Positions 1-7,023 of a DNA stretch of 14,871 bases are shown here, one piece after another. A program made the translations under genes and the position numbers. The notes beneath the pieces are model-generated. The model ran no database searches. It was not told where the DNA came from and worked only from the letters and a program-made list of their open reading frames with translations. The DNA is taken from assembly GCA_964389005.1 (NCBI GenBank), contig CAYMCV010000059.1, forward strand, positions 1-14,871, written 5' to 3'. Source of the DNA: CAYMCV01 sp964389005. GTDB taxonomy: Bacteria > Bacillota > Clostridia > Lachnospirales > Lachnospiraceae. Numbering within the stretch: the first letter of the stretch is position 1; each line of letters starts with the position of its first letter.

Positions 1-89
1 AATACAAAAACTGCGTTTCGAATTACAAAGTGGCATCTCGTGTTACTATTGAGTTCCCCATGTAACACCCTGTACAACCATATATCATT

Positions 90-131
90 ATGTCAAATAG
101 ACTTGACATTTTGTGAAGATAGTGCTACATT
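90..131 (+). promoter_or_regulatory. Promoter of the membrane-protein/XRE operon with overlapping palindromic operator
   Basis: A -35 box TTGACA (103-108) and an extended -10 box TG-C-TACATT (TG at 123-124, hexamer 126-131) are separated by exactly 17 bases. An interrupted palindrome ATGTCAA-N6-TTGACAT (90-109) covers the whole -35 box. A bound dimer there would block RNA polymerase, so it is a natural operator for the XRE protein encoded second in the operon. The promoter is read directly from the sequence; the link to the XRE protein is inference. Confidence 0.7.
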
Positions 132-182
132 ACAGTAAATACTATTTCACCGTAAAGCGTAAAACCTAAAAAGGAGGATCTT

Positions 183-1226
183 ATGTTAAAAAGTAAAACC
201 GGTAAAATCATTACAGTTACAGTGATTATGTTCATCATATTGCCGCTTGTCGGCCTAATCATGCTTTGGGCGTCCAAAACAAACGCAGAATCCAATACCA
301 TAAATATCGCCCAATCGGTTTTTGTCATCGACGGTGTTGCCGCTCCGTATGAAATTACATCATCTTTTCAGATTGATAAAGAAGGCGACTATGTATTTCA
401 TCTTGGATGGGAAGCCGCCTCTGCCGGCATGATTACAGGCTTTCAAATTACAGACACAACAGGAACAATTATTTTTTCATGTACTGCAGAATCCTGCACG
501 ATTGAATCGGAAATCATTCATTTGGAGAACGGGAACTACACCATTGCGCTATCCTTTATCACAAGTGAAGAAATGTTGAAGGAATTTATTCAATCACAGC
601 AAATGGAACTCATCGACAACGAGCCTTATCAATTTGCCGACAATCTTGAACTTGACATGAACTATACCATTGAAATCCTTAATAAACAGTCTTTTAACTA
701 TGGTATGAAATTTGGTATTTTTACCGGTTGTGTATTTGGAATATACCTTGTATTCATACTGTGTATCGCCACCACCAAGGGAAAAAGCGGTAAATATATC
801 TTTGATGAGCGACAAGAAGTTATGCGTGGTCGCGGTTTCAAATATGGTTTCTTTACACTTTTGACCTGGAATGTGTTAGTTATGATGTTGACTGCCATGG
901 AGATACCGTTACCGGTTACCAGTGAATTTTCGATTGTCCTCGGAATTATGATTGCCGTCATTGTTTTTGCGGCTTACTGCATCTGGAATGACTCCTATTT
1001 TGCATTGAATGAGCACATAAATGCAATTATCATCAGCTTTTCCAGCCTTACGCTTCTGAATCTGCTGATTGGAATCAGAAATCTTTTTACCGGTGTTATG
1101 TTCACAGACGGCAAACTTGGATTTCGCAGTCTGAATCTCTTTTGCGCAATCATGTTGCTTGCACTGCTAATTTTTATCTTGATAAAAATTAACATCAACA
1201 AAAAAGATGCCGATGTTCAGAAGTAG
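183..1226 (+). CDS. Multi-pass membrane protein with an extracytoplasmic domain, partner of the adjacent XRE regulator
   Basis: The start is set by AAGGAGG at 171-177, five bases before the ATG. One N-terminal membrane segment (about residues 9-29) is followed by a roughly 140-residue extracytoplasmic, beta-rich region (30-170) with two cysteines (C100, C105). Five further hydrophobic segments lie near 175-195, 221-237, 250-268, 281-297 and 317-334. A cytoplasmic loop carries FDERQEVMRGRG (207-218), resembling the DER-Q-x-x-R signature of DUF2178-like membrane proteins. Those are often encoded next to small XRE regulators, as here (12-base gap). The added extracytoplasmic domain suggests sensing of an outside or membrane signal, but no ligand or enzymatic residue is visible. 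The membrane topology is fairly certain; the family and function are tentative. Confidence 0.8.
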   Translation: MLKSKTGKIITVTVIMFIILPLVGLIMLWASKTNAESNTINIAQSVFVIDGVAAPYEITSSFQIDKEGDYVFHLGWEAASAGMITGFQITDTTGTIIFSCTAESCTIESEIIHLENGNYTIALSFITSEEMLKEFIQSQQMELIDNEPYQFADNLELDMNYTIEILNKQSFNYGMKFGIFTGCVFGIYLVFILCIATTKGKSGKYIFDERQEVMRGRGFKYGFFTLLTWNVLVMMLTAMEIPLPVTSEFSIVLGIMIAVIVFAAYCIWNDSYFALNEHINAIIISFSSLTLLNLLIGIRNLFTGVMFTDGKLGFRSLNLFCAIMLLALLIFILIKININKKDADVQK

Positions 1227-1238
1227 GGAGGGTTACCG

Positions 1239-1433
1239 ATGAAAAATCTCAAGATGAAATCAGCCCGCGCCGCTTTGGACTTATCACAACAGGATTTGGC
1301 AGATCGCGTGGGTGTTTCCAGACAGACAATTAACGCCATCGAGAAAGGAGATTACAATCCTTCCATTAATCTATGCATTGCCATATGTAAAGAACTGGGT
1401 ACGGACTTAAATCAACTTTTTTGGGAGCCGTAG
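1239..1433 (+). CDS. Small XRE-family helix-turn-helix regulator (YozG type)
   Basis: This 64-residue protein is almost entirely one helix-turn-helix domain. Residues 6-30 (ARAALDLSQQDLADRVGVSR) form the first helices and the turn. The recognition helix follows as SRQTINAIEKGDYNPS, the classic motif of the HTH_3/XRE group. GGGAGGG at 1226-1232 overlaps the stop codon of the upstream gene and gives a 6-base spacing, so translation is probably coupled. Such stand-alone cytoplasmic regulators usually repress their own operon together with the neighbouring membrane protein. The palindrome at 90-109 is the obvious candidate target. There is no effector domain, so signal input would have to come through the membrane partner or by simple autorepression; that part is inference. 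Confidence 0.93.
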   Translation: MKNLKMKSARAALDLSQQDLADRVGVSRQTINAIEKGDYNPSINLCIAICKELGTDLNQLFWEP

Positions 1434-1442
1434 TCCGTACCC
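1397..1442. repeat. 11-bp perfect inverted repeat spanning the XRE stop codon
   Basis: GGGTACGGACT (1397-1407) is exactly complementary to AGTCCGTACCC (1432-1442), with a 24-base loop holding the last codons of the XRE gene. A second AT-rich palindrome, ATTAAATC-TT-GATTTAAT, follows at 1448-1465. A T-rich stretch (TTCTTGATTTTTGCGCTTTTT, split here as TTCTTGATTTTTG and CGCTTTTT) lies beyond it. The T-run is not directly adjacent to the GC stem, so a classical intrinsic terminator is possible but not clear. It may stop convergent transcripts from both sides. Confidence 0.45.
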
Positions 1443-1831
1443 GCATTATTAAATCTTGATTTAATTTCTTGATTTTTGCGCTTTTTCAGGTCAACTATGA
1501 AGATGGTCGTAGCAATGGCAATCAACGGAAGCATTGTTATCAGAAATATCACCACGCTGTTGCTACGCCATCCCGTAATCTTTTCTTTATCTATAAATAT
1601 CCCAAGCACACTTGGAGCGGTATTATTGACTGCATGCAGGATAACTGTCGGCCAGACAGAACCGGTTTTGGCGGTGATATAGGTAAGTATGATGCCTATA
1701 AACACACACAAAATACACATACTGAGCATTCCGAGATACGGATAACCGAAATAATCTGTCCCGAAGTTATGTCCGACCACAGTAAGCGGCCAATGCCACA
1801 TTCCCCAGAGAATTCCTCCAATGAGAATTGC
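1412..1831 (-). pseudogene. C-terminal remnant of a CPBP-family intramembrane metalloprotease
   Basis: The open frame reads AILIGGILWGMWHWPL, the second conserved CPBP (Abi) motif with its histidine. It continues through membrane segments to SVWPTVILHAVNN, the third motif with another metal-binding histidine, and ends in a last membrane segment plus a basic tail. The first half of the family, including the essential EExxxR motif, is missing: a TAA stop (1832-1834) lies directly before the remnant. With about 140 of the usual 220-300 residues it cannot be an active protease. CPBP proteins often sit with peptide or bacteriocin ABC exporters, which agrees with the ABC remnant just upstream. The 3' end overlaps the convergent XRE gene by 22 bases. 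Confidence 0.75.
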
Positions 1832-2056
1832 TTAAATCTCCAAATAATCCAAAGCCAATGAGAAGGAAAAAAAGCATTCCATCAACGATTCACTGATTTT
1901 ACATAAGTCATCTTTTTTACATTTTACAATTGCATGTTTCTCGAGAATTTCATCCTTATTCCCGCTGATGATAATTTTTCCGCCATCGATAAATACAACT
2001 TCATCCACCAGCTTTTCCAAATCACTTGTAAAATGATATTCATATGTTTTTGTCAA
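1832..2056 (-). pseudogene. C-terminal remnant of an ABC-transporter ATP-binding protein
   Basis: The frame (TTG at 2056) begins at the ATPase switch-histidine region. YHFTSDLEKLVDEVVFIDGG matches the usual SSHITSDLEK(I/L)AD-x(4)-DGGKI stretch after the H-loop, followed by KIIISGNKDEILEKHAIVKC. Walker A, the signature motif and Walker B are absent. Bases just upstream, read in another frame, give KDIDKNI, which looks like the normal residues before the H-loop, so a small indel also occurred. About 50 residues are ABC-like; the following SLMECFFSFSLALDYLEI is not. The frame runs to a TAA and then, in the same phase, straight into the CPBP remnant. This is a decayed exporter ATPase (inference from motif placement). 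Confidence 0.65.
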
Positions 2057-2075
2057 TATCTTTTATGACATTCTG

Positions 2076-2990
2076 TTACTTTTTGCCGGTTAGTTCTTTT
2101 CTGATACGCATGATTTCATTTTGATTTTTTTCTTTACCGTTAAAACCAAGAAATGTGAGGTAGTCCAGTGTATTATAAAGCCATGCGTTTTCTTCCTCTG
2201 CGGCGGTTAATTCCATCGGACATGATAGGTTGTCCATGTAAAATTGTTCCGTTCCATAGAGAAAACCGTCTGCCAAGCGATAAAATCCCATGTAATTTAC
2301 GGTCGACATGGCACTTCCGAAATCAAATACACATGAAATACGGTGTTGTTGAACATCATAAAAAATATTTTTCCAGTGAAAGTCCAAGTGTGCAAATACA
2401 GGACTTGATTGTTGTATTTTTTGTAAACTGTTACAATTTCTGCTGGCACATTCCATAAGCTGTTTGCCATCCTCTTCTGAAAGTACATCGTATCGTATAC
2501 AGTCCGACAACGCTATGTCAACAATGTTTAAAAATGACTGTTCCCACGTATCAAACTGCCCGATAACGCCGTTTGGATACAGCGCTCCATACAAAGGTAA
2601 TTGAATTTGGTTCATTTGTTGTATCATGGAAAGAGCCTGCAATTTGGCTGATATTTTTTCTTCTACGGTAAGTGTCGACCACACATCTCCCAGCAACGGC
2701 CGGTTAATGAATTCGGTAATGATGTAGCCTTCCTCTTGCGAACTTGCAATAATCCTCGGACATGGAATTCCATTTGTCGAACATAGTCTCGTTCCGATTT
2801 CTTCACGCTGTATTTGATTCTCATACAAGCGCGGAAAGTCGGTTTCGTTCTGTATCTTTACAATTGTCTTTTTAGATTGATATGATGCAATGTACGTGGT
2901 ATTGACATCTCCGTTACTGCATTTTACCAGTTCGATTTTTGATATATCTGTCTGAAAATGTTTCTCAAGTTCTCTCGCAATATTTTTCAT
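2076..2990 (-). CDS. Aminoglycoside phosphotransferase/choline-kinase-fold small-molecule kinase
   Basis: This is a full-length 304-residue protein of the APH-like kinase superfamily. The nucleotide-binding N-lobe includes TIVKIQNE (42-49, candidate ATP lysine K45). The hinge-like stretch is YIITEFINRPLLGD (89-102). The catalytic loop HLDFHWKN (201-208) matches the family HxDxxxxN, with D203 as the likely base, and FDFGSA (222-227) carries the metal-binding aspartate D223. It probably transfers phosphate from ATP to a hydroxyl of a small metabolite or sugar. The family includes antibiotic, choline, homoserine and fructosamine kinases, and the substrate cannot be read here, so calling it a resistance gene would be unsupported. 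It lies 95 bases downstream of the MutS-like gene on the same strand and may share its transcript. GGAG occurs 8 bases before the ATG. Confidence 0.85.
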   Translation of the reverse strand: MKNIARELEKHFQTDISKIELVKCSNGDVNTTYIASYQSKKTIVKIQNETDFPRLYENQIQREEIGTRLCSTNGIPCPRIIASSQEEGYIITEFINRPLLGDVWSTLTVEEKISAKLQALSMIQQMNQIQLPLYGALYPNGVIGQFDTWEQSFLNIVDIALSDCIRYDVLSEEDGKQLMECASRNCNSLQKIQQSSPVFAHLDFHWKNIFYDVQQHRISCVFDFGSAMSTVNYMGFYRLADGFLYGTEQFYMDNLSCPMELTAAEEENAWLYNTLDYLTFLGFNGKEKNQNEIMRIRKELTGKK

Positions 2991-3085
2991 CCCTGTGTCT
3001 CCATAACGCTTAATACGTGGTTATTTTTAGCCAAATTATCGTGAATTCAGTGACAAGTTCATTTATAATGCTCTTTCGTATTATC

Positions 3086-4723
3086 TCACGATTCTGTTAA
3101 CATCTCAAACGTAACGCCGTATTTTTTTGCAATATCATCGGCATACGATAAGCCGACCGGAGGTGCTACGATGATTTTGAAGGAGCGAATTCCGTCTTCT
3201 GATGCAACAATCAATGAGGAAGCAAGGATTTTTGCGTCCGTAGCTTCATTCAAACGCTCTATCTCATATGCCAATTTATGCATATGCGTGTTATAAATTG
3301 TGCGCATGCCCTTTTTTAGCAGAGCTTTCACTGCATCAAAGGCGATATAGTATCCTTCTTCGAACGAAGTTGTTGAAAAGGTCTCGTTCAAAAGCAATAG
3401 GCTATCTGATGTCGCCTCAGAATAAATCTCCTTAAATCTTCGACATTCTTCACCCAAGCGCCCGAGGTCCATGGTTTTTTCCTCATCTGCCGGAAAATGC
3501 GTATAGATACTGTCAACAGGAACATAGGTGAAGGACTCGCACGGAACATCGATTCCTCCCTGTGCAAGAATGTACAAAACTCCGACTGCTTGTGTAACAG
3601 TCGTTTTTCCGCCTCTGTTGGCTCCGGTTAGGATATATATCATATGCTGCATATCAAAATCAAGGTCGTTTTGAACAATCTCCGATTGACTCGTTGTGGA
3701 TGCAAATGCCAATTTTAGATTATAGAATCCGCGTGCCTGCATCTGAGTCTCAGCGTTGTTCTCTGCAGAAGATGCGCAAAAAATGCGTCCTTCGTTTCGC
3801 AAACGTTCTACCATTTCGGCAAATCGTATATAATACAGGAATTCCGGAATTAAACCTGCAATGTTAACAATCGTTACTACTGCATACTGTGTAAGCGTAT
3901 TTCGCAGTCTTTTCACCGACAGATTCAACAACTGGTTCATAGTTTTATCCATTAAATGTGTTGCGTCTGCGTTGCCGTCTTGTTCCGGAATTGTAACCAA
4001 TGTTTCCCGCTCAATTGCATGATAACGCATATCACCGCTCCATTTCGTTCCCTCTTTTAAATCATCCTTCATCGATAAGGCATCGGCAAACTCGCTGACA
4101 ATGCCGGAGCTTCTAAAATATGTATTATTTACCGATACAATTCCGACACTTTTTACTTCATATCTTTCATTGAGATTGAGGCCGAGGGTGACACTACGAA
4201 TACCTGCCGTATCGGCGCGCAATTTTGATATATCCCGTTTCATCTCGGCAAAATGAGCGCTTTCATAAATATCTTTTAAATAAGCAGAGAGATTGTTAAG
4301 ACCGGCGGATTGAACATCTGCGGTTTTTAAACATTCCATCATGCCTTCGACACATTTGATATAGTCATCAAGTTCGTCAAGCCGATGCATAAGTTCAAAA
4401 ATGCCCGGTTTGGAATTATTGTGGGTACTTTTCAGACTACTGTAGTCCTTAAGAAAACGCACATGATCCAGCAGTTCCATCATGCGCCTTCGCATATCCT
4501 GACGTTTGTAGATGTCGCTGAATACTTCCTGCCGATATCGCGCCACACCGGGATCGGATGTCATTTTGGACAGCACGGAAAGAAGATATCTTTGTTCAGA
4601 TTCTTTATTCGTTAAGTTGCTGCAAATAAAATCAAGTCCCAAGTCATGGATTGTGATATCGGAAATGGATTTGTAACAGATGTTTTCTTTTTTCGGATAA
4701 AGAATGCTGATTGCGTCGCTCAT
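3086..4723 (-). CDS. MutS-like ATPase lacking the mismatch-recognition domain
   Basis: The start chosen is the ATG at 4723, because GGAGGAG (4733-4739) sits 9 bases before it; the longer frame from 4795 would begin inside the promoter. The 545-residue product has a helical core/lever-like region (about 40-320) and a C-terminal MutS domain V ATPase. The Walker A is TGANRGGKTT (366-375). The Walker B is LLLLNE (442-447), followed by TFSTTS in place of the usual LGRGTS, and the switch-histidine region is NTHMHKLA (478-485). RSFKIIVAPPVGLSYADDIAKKYGV, split here at RSFKIIVAPP and VGLSYADDIA, matches the MutS C-terminal stretch. There is no N-terminal domain I with the F-x-E mismatch wedge and no Smr nuclease as in MutS2. 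It is therefore probably not a classical mismatch-repair protein; a role in handling branched or recombining DNA is only a guess. Asn446 replaces the normal Walker B aspartate. Confidence 0.85.
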   Translation of the reverse strand: MSDAISILYPKKENICYKSISDITIHDLGLDFICSNLTNKESEQRYLLSVLSKMTSDPGVARYRQEVFSDIYKRQDMRRRMMELLDHVRFLKDYSSLKSTHNNSKPGIFELMHRLDELDDYIKCVEGMMECLKTADVQSAGLNNLSAYLKDIYESAHFAEMKRDISKLRADTAGIRSVTLGLNLNERYEVKSVGIVSVNNTYFRSSGIVSEFADALSMKDDLKEGTKWSGDMRYHAIERETLVTIPEQDGNADATHLMDKTMNQLLNLSVKRLRNTLTQYAVVTIVNIAGLIPEFLYYIRFAEMVERLRNEGRIFCASSAENNAETQMQARGFYNLKLAFASTTSQSEIVQNDLDFDMQHMIYILTGANRGGKTTVTQAVGVLYILAQGGIDVPCESFTYVPVDSIYTHFPADEEKTMDLGRLGEECRRFKEIYSEATSDSLLLLNETFSTTSFEEGYYIAFDAVKALLKKGMRTIYNTHMHKLAYEIERLNEATDAKILASSLIVASEDGIRSFKIIVAPPVGLSYADDIAKKYGVTFEMLTES

Positions 4724-4763
4724 GTTATTTAACTCCTCCGTATCTTGTGTTATATGTTTGTTG

Positions 4764-4811
4764 CAATATATCACTCTGATATATTGTATTCCCATGTATC
4801 GGAAAAGTCAA
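4764..4811 (-). promoter_or_regulatory. Promoter of the MutS-like gene with a 10+10 bp palindrome over the -10 box
   Basis: On the minus strand TTGACT (4806-4811) and TACAAT (4783-4788) each match consensus at five of six positions and are 17 bases apart. A perfect interrupted palindrome, CAATATATCA-3-TGATATATTG (4764-4786), covers part of the -10 box and the expected start point near 4776. It could be an operator, or form a hairpin at the extreme 5' end of the message. The 5' leader would be about 50 bases. Confidence 0.7.
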
Positions 4812-5039
4812 ATATGAAATTACATCTAAAAATATTTAAAACAGCGGTGGTACCCATCATTATTGACGGATACCTAACAAAATTATCACCGAGGGGTGGT
4901 AAAGCGTGATCGATACCAGTTGATCCGGCACCGATTGATTTGTCGATTGATTTATTTTTGCTCGAACCATCTTCTTCGAGCAGATAATTATGTCTGAATA
5001 TAATCGAATTTCGCTATCAAAATATAACGCAATGTGAAT
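4812..5039. other. Non-coding stretch with a short tandem repeat and a hairpin
   Basis: No gene is recognised. CGATTGATTT occurs twice in tandem with a 12-base period (4932-4955). A 7-bp hairpin GCTCGAA-8-TTCGAGC lies at 4960-4981. It is not followed by a T-run on either strand, so it is not a convincing terminator. The stretch separates the divergent MutS-like gene and the dispersed repeat copy A. Confidence 0.4.
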
Positions 5040-5290
5040 ATGACACTCTTGTCATTTTTATTTGGTGCATAAATCATGGAAAATTATTTTTGTATCCCAT
5101 TTTCTATTTTATGTTAACCGTCTTTTTGACAAAAACGATAAGAAATGGGACACAGACTCGTTTATCTCGTTTCTATGCCCCAGATAACTACGTTTCTGTA
5201 CGGTTCGCATGACTTTCAAGGGGTACAGAATTGCGAACTCTCAATCTGTGCCCCATATTCTTAGCATGTCCATACTTATGTTAACCATTT
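5040..5290 (+). repeat. Dispersed intergenic repeat, copy A
   Basis: The block opens with the palindrome ATGACA-CTCT-TGTCAT (5040-5055). It continues with a degraded hairpin ending in TTTTTGTATCCCA, then TTTTATGTTAACC (5107-5119), then the pair GGGACACAGA...TATGCCCCAGATA (5147-5186). A further hairpin unit, GGGGTACAG...CTGTGCCCC (5220-5254), is followed by another CTTATGTTAACC. The first three blocks recur in the same order and at nearly the same distances at 14440-14600 (copy B). No transposase-like frame is inside, so this is a non-coding hairpin-rich element (REP- or MITE-like in the broad sense). Confidence 0.7.
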
Positions 5291-5402
5291 TGCAACTTTT
5301 AGCGACTTTCCGACATATCCATCTGCAAAAATGTGCAGGTACTTGAGCCGGATTGATACTCCCAATTACGAACCACTTTCGTTTGATTCTCATTGTTTTC
5401 AT
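5241..5402 (-). CDS. Possible small basic, cysteine-containing protein (53 residues), unrecognised
   Basis: An ATG at 5402 opens a 53-residue frame preceded by AAAGGAG (5405-5411). The spacing to this ATG is only 2 bases; an in-frame ATG at 5393 is 11 bases away, so the true start, if any, is uncertain. The product is strongly basic (starting MKTMRIKRKWFVIG) and has three cysteines (CRWICRKVAKSC). It shows no family I know. Its 3' end, including the stop, lies inside the second hairpin unit of repeat copy A. A TATAAT on the minus strand at 5479-5484 could serve it, but no good -35 is visible. It may be a chance frame or the leftover of a gene cut by the repeat. Confidence 0.25.
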   Translation of the reverse strand: MKTMRIKRKWFVIGSINPAQVPAHFCRWICRKVAKSCKMVNISMDMLRIWGTD

Positions 5403-5444
5403 AACTCCTTTCGATATACGAAAAACTATTTTGTTATCATTTCC

Positions 5445-5473
5445 TTGTTCTTTATCTCATGAACATATATAAT
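5445..5473 (+). promoter_or_regulatory. Promoter of the MATE efflux gene
   Basis: TTGTTC (5445-5450) and a perfect TATAAT (5468-5473) are separated by 17 bases, placing the start point near 5480 and leaving a leader of about 80 bases. A weak inverted repeat GTTAA-N10-TTAAC (5475-5479 and 5490-5494) straddles the start point and could bind a regulator, though five-base arms are little evidence. Confidence 0.65.
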
Positions 5474-5560
5474 GGTTAATTATACGCGCTTAACTCTATT
5501 ACCAATACAGTAAACACGGATGCATCATAATACAACCATAAAAATAAAGGAAATAACCTC

Positions 5561-6937
5561 ATGCCCAAAGAAAAAAGCCAAACCAACTTAAATGGAAAGA
5601 ATTTTTATCAGCAGCTATTGGTTTTATGTTTTCCCATAGCAATCCAGAATTTCATCGGAGCCGCAGTCGGTTCCGTCGATGTTATTATGCTGAATTATGT
5701 CAGCCAAACCGCAATTGCGGCGGCTTCTCTGGCCAGTAAGGTTATGTTTGTTATGTTCATTTTTATCACCGGTATTTCCTCCGGAATTGCCATGCTTGTC
5801 TCGCAATACTGGGGAAAAGGGGACTATAAAACGATTGAGCGAATTTTTGGAATATCTCTTCGCTTCAGTCTTCCGGTTGCTACGCTTTTTACCTTGGCAG
5901 CGCTGTTCTTTCCGCGACAAATTATGCAGATTCTGACAGATGAGGTCCCGATGATTGAGCAGGGCGCCGATTACCTTCGGATGATTGCGCCCAGTTACTT
6001 GTTTATGGGCTTCTCACAGACTTATCTTTGTACCGCGCGAAGTATTGAACGTGTGAAGTTTTCTACCATTACAGGGATTGTAACCGTTCTGATTAATATT
6101 ACGCTCAATGCATGTTTTATCTGGGGACTCGGGTTTTTTCCAAAGATGGGGCTTGTTGGCGTTGCGATTGCAACTAGCATATCAAGATTGATTGAGCTAT
6201 GTGTCTGTCTCATCGACAGTAGACTCAAACATACCGTACGACTGGGATTCCGACATATTTTTGAGAGTAATAAGATATTGATTCATGATTTCCTCCGGTA
6301 CTCCTTACCCGCCATTGGAAATGAATGCTCCTGGGGACTTGCTTATACCGTTTACTCCGTGATTATGGGCCGTCTCGGCGAAGATCTGGTTGCCGCCAAT
6401 GCGGTTATTTCTGTCATCAGAGACTTATGCACCGTAGTTGGTTTCGGTATCGCATACGGTGGTGCCGTCATCATCGGAAAAACCATCGGAGAGGGCAAGC
6501 AGGAAGTCGCAAGAAAGGATTCCGGACGTCTGGTCGGTGTCGCACTGATCAGTTCCGTCGTCGGCGGTTGTATACTTCTTCTGTTGCGGCCGATTGTTTT
6601 CGCACTCGTTGATTTAACCGAGATTGCCACGCAATATCTGGGTATTATGATGTATATCAACGCATACTACATATCCGGTATGATTCTAAACACAACTTTT
6701 ATCTGCGGTATTTTCAGAGCCGGCGGGGATTCCAAATTCGGATTTATCCTTGATACATTCTATATGTGGCTCTTTATGGTGCCGCTTGGGCTGTTGTGCG
6801 CTTTTCAATTCAATCTCCCGCCCATGTGGGTTTATTTTGTGCTGTGTCTGGATGAATTCTTAAAAATGCCAATTGTCATCGTACACTATAAACGTGGAAA
6901 ATGGTTGCGCAATATCACAAGGGAGATTGACGCTTGA
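5561..6937 (+). CDS. MATE-family multidrug/organic cation efflux transporter
   Basis: The 458-residue length and about 12 hydrophobic segments in two homologous halves (roughly 1-230 and 240-450) are typical of the MATE family. The N-terminal half contains NFIGAAVGSVDVIMLNYVSQ (30-49) and the family-like SSGIAMLVSQYWGKGD. The C-terminal half repeats this as YGGAVIIGKTIGEGK. Such pumps sit in the cytoplasmic membrane and exchange Na+ or H+ for cationic drugs or metabolites; the substrate cannot be deduced. AAAGGAA lies 8 bases before the ATG. The gene is monocistronic and converges with the minus-strand operon ending at 7024. The 86 bases between contain a direct repeat CTTATCTCGrGG (6955 and 7008) but no clear terminator hairpin. 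Confidence 0.93.
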   Translation: MPKEKSQTNLNGKNFYQQLLVLCFPIAIQNFIGAAVGSVDVIMLNYVSQTAIAAASLASKVMFVMFIFITGISSGIAMLVSQYWGKGDYKTIERIFGISLRFSLPVATLFTLAALFFPRQIMQILTDEVPMIEQGADYLRMIAPSYLFMGFSQTYLCTARSIERVKFSTITGIVTVLINITLNACFIWGLGFFPKMGLVGVAIATSISRLIELCVCLIDSRLKHTVRLGFRHIFESNKILIHDFLRYSLPAIGNECSWGLAYTVYSVIMGRLGEDLVAANAVISVIRDLCTVVGFGIAYGGAVIIGKTIGEGKQEVARKDSGRLVGVALISSVVGGCILLLLRPIVFALVDLTEIATQYLGIMMYINAYYISGMILNTTFICGIFRAGGDSKFGFILDTFYMWLFMVPLGLLCAFQFNLPPMWVYFVLCLDEFLKMPIVIVHYKRGKWLRNITREIDA

Positions 6938-7023
6938 GTTCCTGCATCTTATGACTTATCTCGAGGCAATTTCCTAAAAAATAGCACCGCCGAACTTGAC
7001 CTTTGCGCTTATCTCGGGGAATA

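Noticed and set aside
1469..1861. 130-codon plus-strand open frame
   Set aside because: It is the complement of the CPBP remnant, whose minus-strand reading has clear conserved motifs; the plus-strand product looks random.
4842..4912. T-box-like strings GGTGGTACC (near 4848) and GGGGTGGTAAAGCG (near 4895)
   Set aside because: The matches to the T-box consensus are partial, there is no stem I, specifier loop or terminator, and no aminoacyl-tRNA synthetase or amino-acid gene follows.
4960..4981. Intrinsic terminator at the GCTCGAA hairpin
   Set aside because: No T-run follows the stem on either strand, and no gene ends nearby.
6938..7023. Bidirectional terminator between the convergent MATE gene and the operon
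   Set aside because: A run of T (minus strand TATTTTTT) is present, but no complementary stem precedes it; only a direct repeat CTTATCTCGrGG is seen.
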